Shown: in pieces, positions 62,215 to 64,000 of the stretch
How positions within the stretch are numbered: the stretch's first letter is position 1
Layout of the letters: every line of letters starts with the position of its first letter
Origin: Paenibacillus sp. FSL R5-0345
Lineage (GTDB): Bacteria > Bacillota > Bacilli > Paenibacillales > Paenibacillaceae
Assembly: GCF_000758585.1 (NCBI RefSeq)
Contig: NZ_CP009281.1
Span: 5,952,001-6,016,000, forward strand
Direction of reading: 5' to 3'
DNA length: 64,000 nucleotides
The notes under the pieces: model-generated
What the model was told of the DNA's origin: nothing
Seen by the model: only the letters and a program-made list of their open reading frames with translations
Databases searched by the model: none
Made by a program: the position numbers and the translations under genes

Positions 62215-63018
62215 TTATTGAATATTCGCTTCTATACCATTCCTCATGGAAGAACGATACTGCCCTGGACTCATTCCTTCGTACTCCTTAAACAGCTTGT
62301 TGAAATACTTAACAGTCTGGTAACCGGTAAGGCTTGCAATTTCTGCTATGGGCAGATTTGTTTTCAGTAGTAATTCCTTCGACTTCTGCAATTTTCTGCG
62401 GGCGACGTATTCGCTGAAGTTCATCTGGCATTGCTCCTTGAAAAGGGAACTGAAATAACTCCCATTCAGATGTACTAGTCCAGCTACTTCCTGAAGGCTG
62501 ATCGCCTCCTCTATATGCATTTCCACATAGTCTATCGCCTGGCGAACCGGGTCACTTAATGTGGCATCTTCATCTCTTATGGCCATTAATTGCGGATCGG
62601 CCATCTTCCGCATGAAGCCGATATGTTCCTGCTCTTCCCCTGCCTTCAGGGCATCCTCCACAGATGCGATCAGCTTTTCCCGGCTAGCTGGCTTGAGCAA
62701 ATATTCCACTACGGACAACTGGATCGCTTGTTGAGCATACTCGAACTCCGCATGACCGGAGATGAGAATAACGGATGGCTGACGCTGTATTTTTTTATCC
62801 CTTATTTGACTAACTAAAGAAAGACCACTGATTCCCGGCATGCGGATATCCGTTATCATAAGTTCCACCGGTGTCTCCTCCAGAATTTCTATAGCGGAGA
62901 TCCCATTGCTTGCCGTAAGGATCTCATATTGACCGGCTGCCCACACCTCAAGTATTTTCTTCATTCCTTCTCTTGATCTTGGTTCATCGTCGACAATAAG
63001 AATCTTTCGGCTTCTCAT
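62215..63018 (-). CDS. YesN-type AraC-family response regulator
   Basis: 267 residues. A receiver domain (DDEPRSREG, phospho-acceptor Asp in LMITDIRMPG) and an AraC DNA-binding domain (about 160-260, with two helix-turn-helix units ISLQEVAGLVHLNGSYFSSL and IAEIASLTGYQTVKYFNKLF). It is shorter than many YesN proteins, with little linker between the domains. Its ATG overlaps the stop of the kinase gene (ATGA). The likely target is the sugar operon downstream. Confidence 0.9.
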   Translation of the reverse strand: MRSRKILIVDDEPRSREGMKKILEVWAAGQYEILTASNGISAIEILEETPVELMITDIRMPGISGLSLVSQIRDKKIQRQPSVILISGHAEFEYAQQAIQLSVVEYLLKPASREKLIASVEDALKAGEEQEHIGFMRKMADPQLMAIRDEDATLSDPVRQAIDYVEMHIEEAISLQEVAGLVHLNGSYFSSLFKEQCQMNFSEYVARRKLQKSKELLLKTNLPIAEIASLTGYQTVKYFNKLFKEYEGMSPGQYRSSMRNGIEANIQ

Positions 63019-64000
63019 GGCGTTATGTCTCCTCGGACAGGAATTTTAATGTTTATACGGGTGCCTTGACCCTTACGGCTATCTATGGTCATTACTGCAC
63101 CCTGTTCGTTTTTTCCTGAAAAAAACAGTTGAAGCCTTCTATGCACATTGGCAATTCCAACGCCGGAATCTTTAGAAGAAGACACCTTCCCGCTTTCTAG
63201 CCCTTCCACAAGAGAGCGCAGCATCTCCTCGTCCATTCCCATCCCGTCGTCTTCCACCGTAATGGTGATCCATTCTTCGTCTCCAGCGACCGTTAGCTTT
63301 ATCCATCCCGGTTCAATCTTGCTCTCGACCCCGTGTAATACAGCGTTTTCCACGAGCGGCTGGAGTAACAATCGGGGTAACTCCACATTCGAAAATTCAG
63401 AAGGAGCAACAATTTCCCACTCCAAGCGATCTTCAAATCGCATCTTCATAATAAGCAAATATCGCTTTACATGCTCCAGCTCATCATGTAACTTCACCCA
63501 TCCCCCTTTACTCGAACCGGTGATAGTATAGCGGAATAAATCAGACATGGCGACAACGTACTCCGCTAGCTGATCTTCATCCTTATCCAGCAGCGACCAG
63601 TACAGAACATCCAGAGTATTAAACAAAAAATGCGGATTAATTTGTGCTTGAAGTGCTTTTAACTCCGTATGACTCCGGGATAACTCCTTCTCATAAACTA
63701 ACTGGATCAGCTCGTTGATATTATCAACCATTTTGTTATAGGAATAATTCAGCTCCTGAATTTCCATAGTGGAAGATACGTTATCGATAGGCTTCAGAAT
63801 ACCAAGACGGGTACTTCTCATAGCTTTGATCAACTTGAACACAGGTCTCGTAATAAGAATTGACAGGAAAAATGAAAGTAAGGTGAATAACAAGGTACCC
63901 ATCAAGGCCGATACGACGATGGTCGTTCGCAAGACCGATATCCCCTTGGTAATGACATTAACAGGGGTTAAGATGAGCAAGGTCCATCCCGTTACGGAAG
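63015..64000 (-). CDS. YesM-type sensor histidine kinase (5' end beyond window)
   Basis: About 328 C-terminal residues. They start in the end of an extracytoplasmic Cache-like domain (SVTGWTLLILTP), then a membrane segment, HAMP (about 55-105), the His_kinase domain with QAQINPHFLFNTLDVL (phospho-acceptor His), and HATPase_c (LVENAVLHGVE, DDGMGM, GVGIANVHRRL). The frame continues through the window edge, so the TTG at 63980 is not the start. It senses an outside signal, presumably plant sugar, for the YesN-type partner. Confidence 0.9.
   Translation of the reverse strand, partial: SVTGWTLLILTPVNVITKGISVLRTTIVVSALMGTLLFTLLSFFLSILITRPVFKLIKAMRSTRLGILKPIDNVSSTMEIQELNYSYNKMVDNINELIQLVYEKELSRSHTELKALQAQINPHFLFNTLDVLYWSLLDKDEDQLAEYVVAMSDLFRYTITGSSKGGWVKLHDELEHVKRYLLIMKMRFEDRLEWEIVAPSEFSNVELPRLLLQPLVENAVLHGVESKIEPGWIKLTVAGDEEWITITVEDDGMGMDEEMLRSLVEGLESGKVSSSKDSGVGIANVHRRLQLFFSGKNEQGAVMTIDSRKGQGTRINIKIPVRGDITP

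Overview
The window reads as chromosome of a spore-former-type Gram-positive bacterium of the Bacillales, most likely Paenibacillus. This rests on family-level recognition, not on a database search. The clues are moderately AT-rich DNA, strong AGGAGG-type ribosome sites with frequent GTG/TTG starts, sigma-A promoters, PerR, CsoR, MntR, ArsR and CcpA-type operators, a T-box leader, lipoprotein-anchored ABC binding proteins, and a YesM/YesN sensor pair beside a sugar ABC operon with a GH43 enzyme. A GlnRS gene under a Gln T-box also fits. No rRNA, tRNA, CRISPR array, phage block or intact insertion sequence was seen.

Layout. 1-7.6 kb: the tail of an unknown gene, an ion permease, a secreted PQQ-type beta-propeller, a flavin-dependent monooxygenase, four short palindromes, a TIR-like gene coupled to a small Ser/Gly-rich gene, and a cell-wall amidase. 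7.6-12.6 kb: a compatible-solute ABC transporter (opuC type) with a BusR-like c-di-AMP-responsive repressor next to it, then mntH. 12.8-19 kb: a small membrane protein, glnS with its T-box, a MidA-like methyltransferase, a frameshifted copper-amine-oxidase-N-domain gene, and an oxalate decarboxylase with an altered lid. 19-21.3 kb: arsRBC with two palindromic operators. 21.5-31 kb: an ABC exporter/two-component operon, a DinB protein, a 47-residue membrane peptide, and a ComP-like kinase/LuxR regulator pair beside a CPBP protease. 31-43 kb: a reductase, two soluble chemoreceptors (one globin-coupled), and a metal and redox block. That block holds copA with a siroheme-type domain protein, a copper-storage protein, a glutaredoxin, csoR, czcD, deoD, and ahpC/ahpF under two PerR boxes.

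43-56 kb: accessory genes. A secreted multidomain alpha-amylase under cre control is followed by an array-like stretch, 48.8-52.7 kb. There, unrelated single genes (GNAT, DUF6678, a YidC paralogue, DUF2199), all on the minus strand, are separated by repeat blocks. The blocks contain nine copies, all in one orientation, of a roughly 30-base repeat with core CCCGTTAG and hairpins between copies. This looks like a gene-cassette array and is the most promising undescribed structure here. Beyond it lie an S51-like peptidase, an isochorismatase-family gene whose apparent start codon is ATA, a thioredoxin-reductase-like enzyme and a gene that has lost its 5' end.

56-64 kb: a GH43 enzyme downstream of a two-permease sugar ABC system with its lipoprotein. 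Upstream of these are a second lipoprotein with an apparent ACG start, a YesN-type regulator and a YesM-type kinase cut by the window edge.

The genes work together mainly as stress and nutrient modules: osmolyte uptake, Mn, As, Cu, Zn and peroxide defence, and regulated use of starch and plant glycans. Many starts given here were moved inward from the longest possible reading frame to the codon with the best-placed ribosome site.
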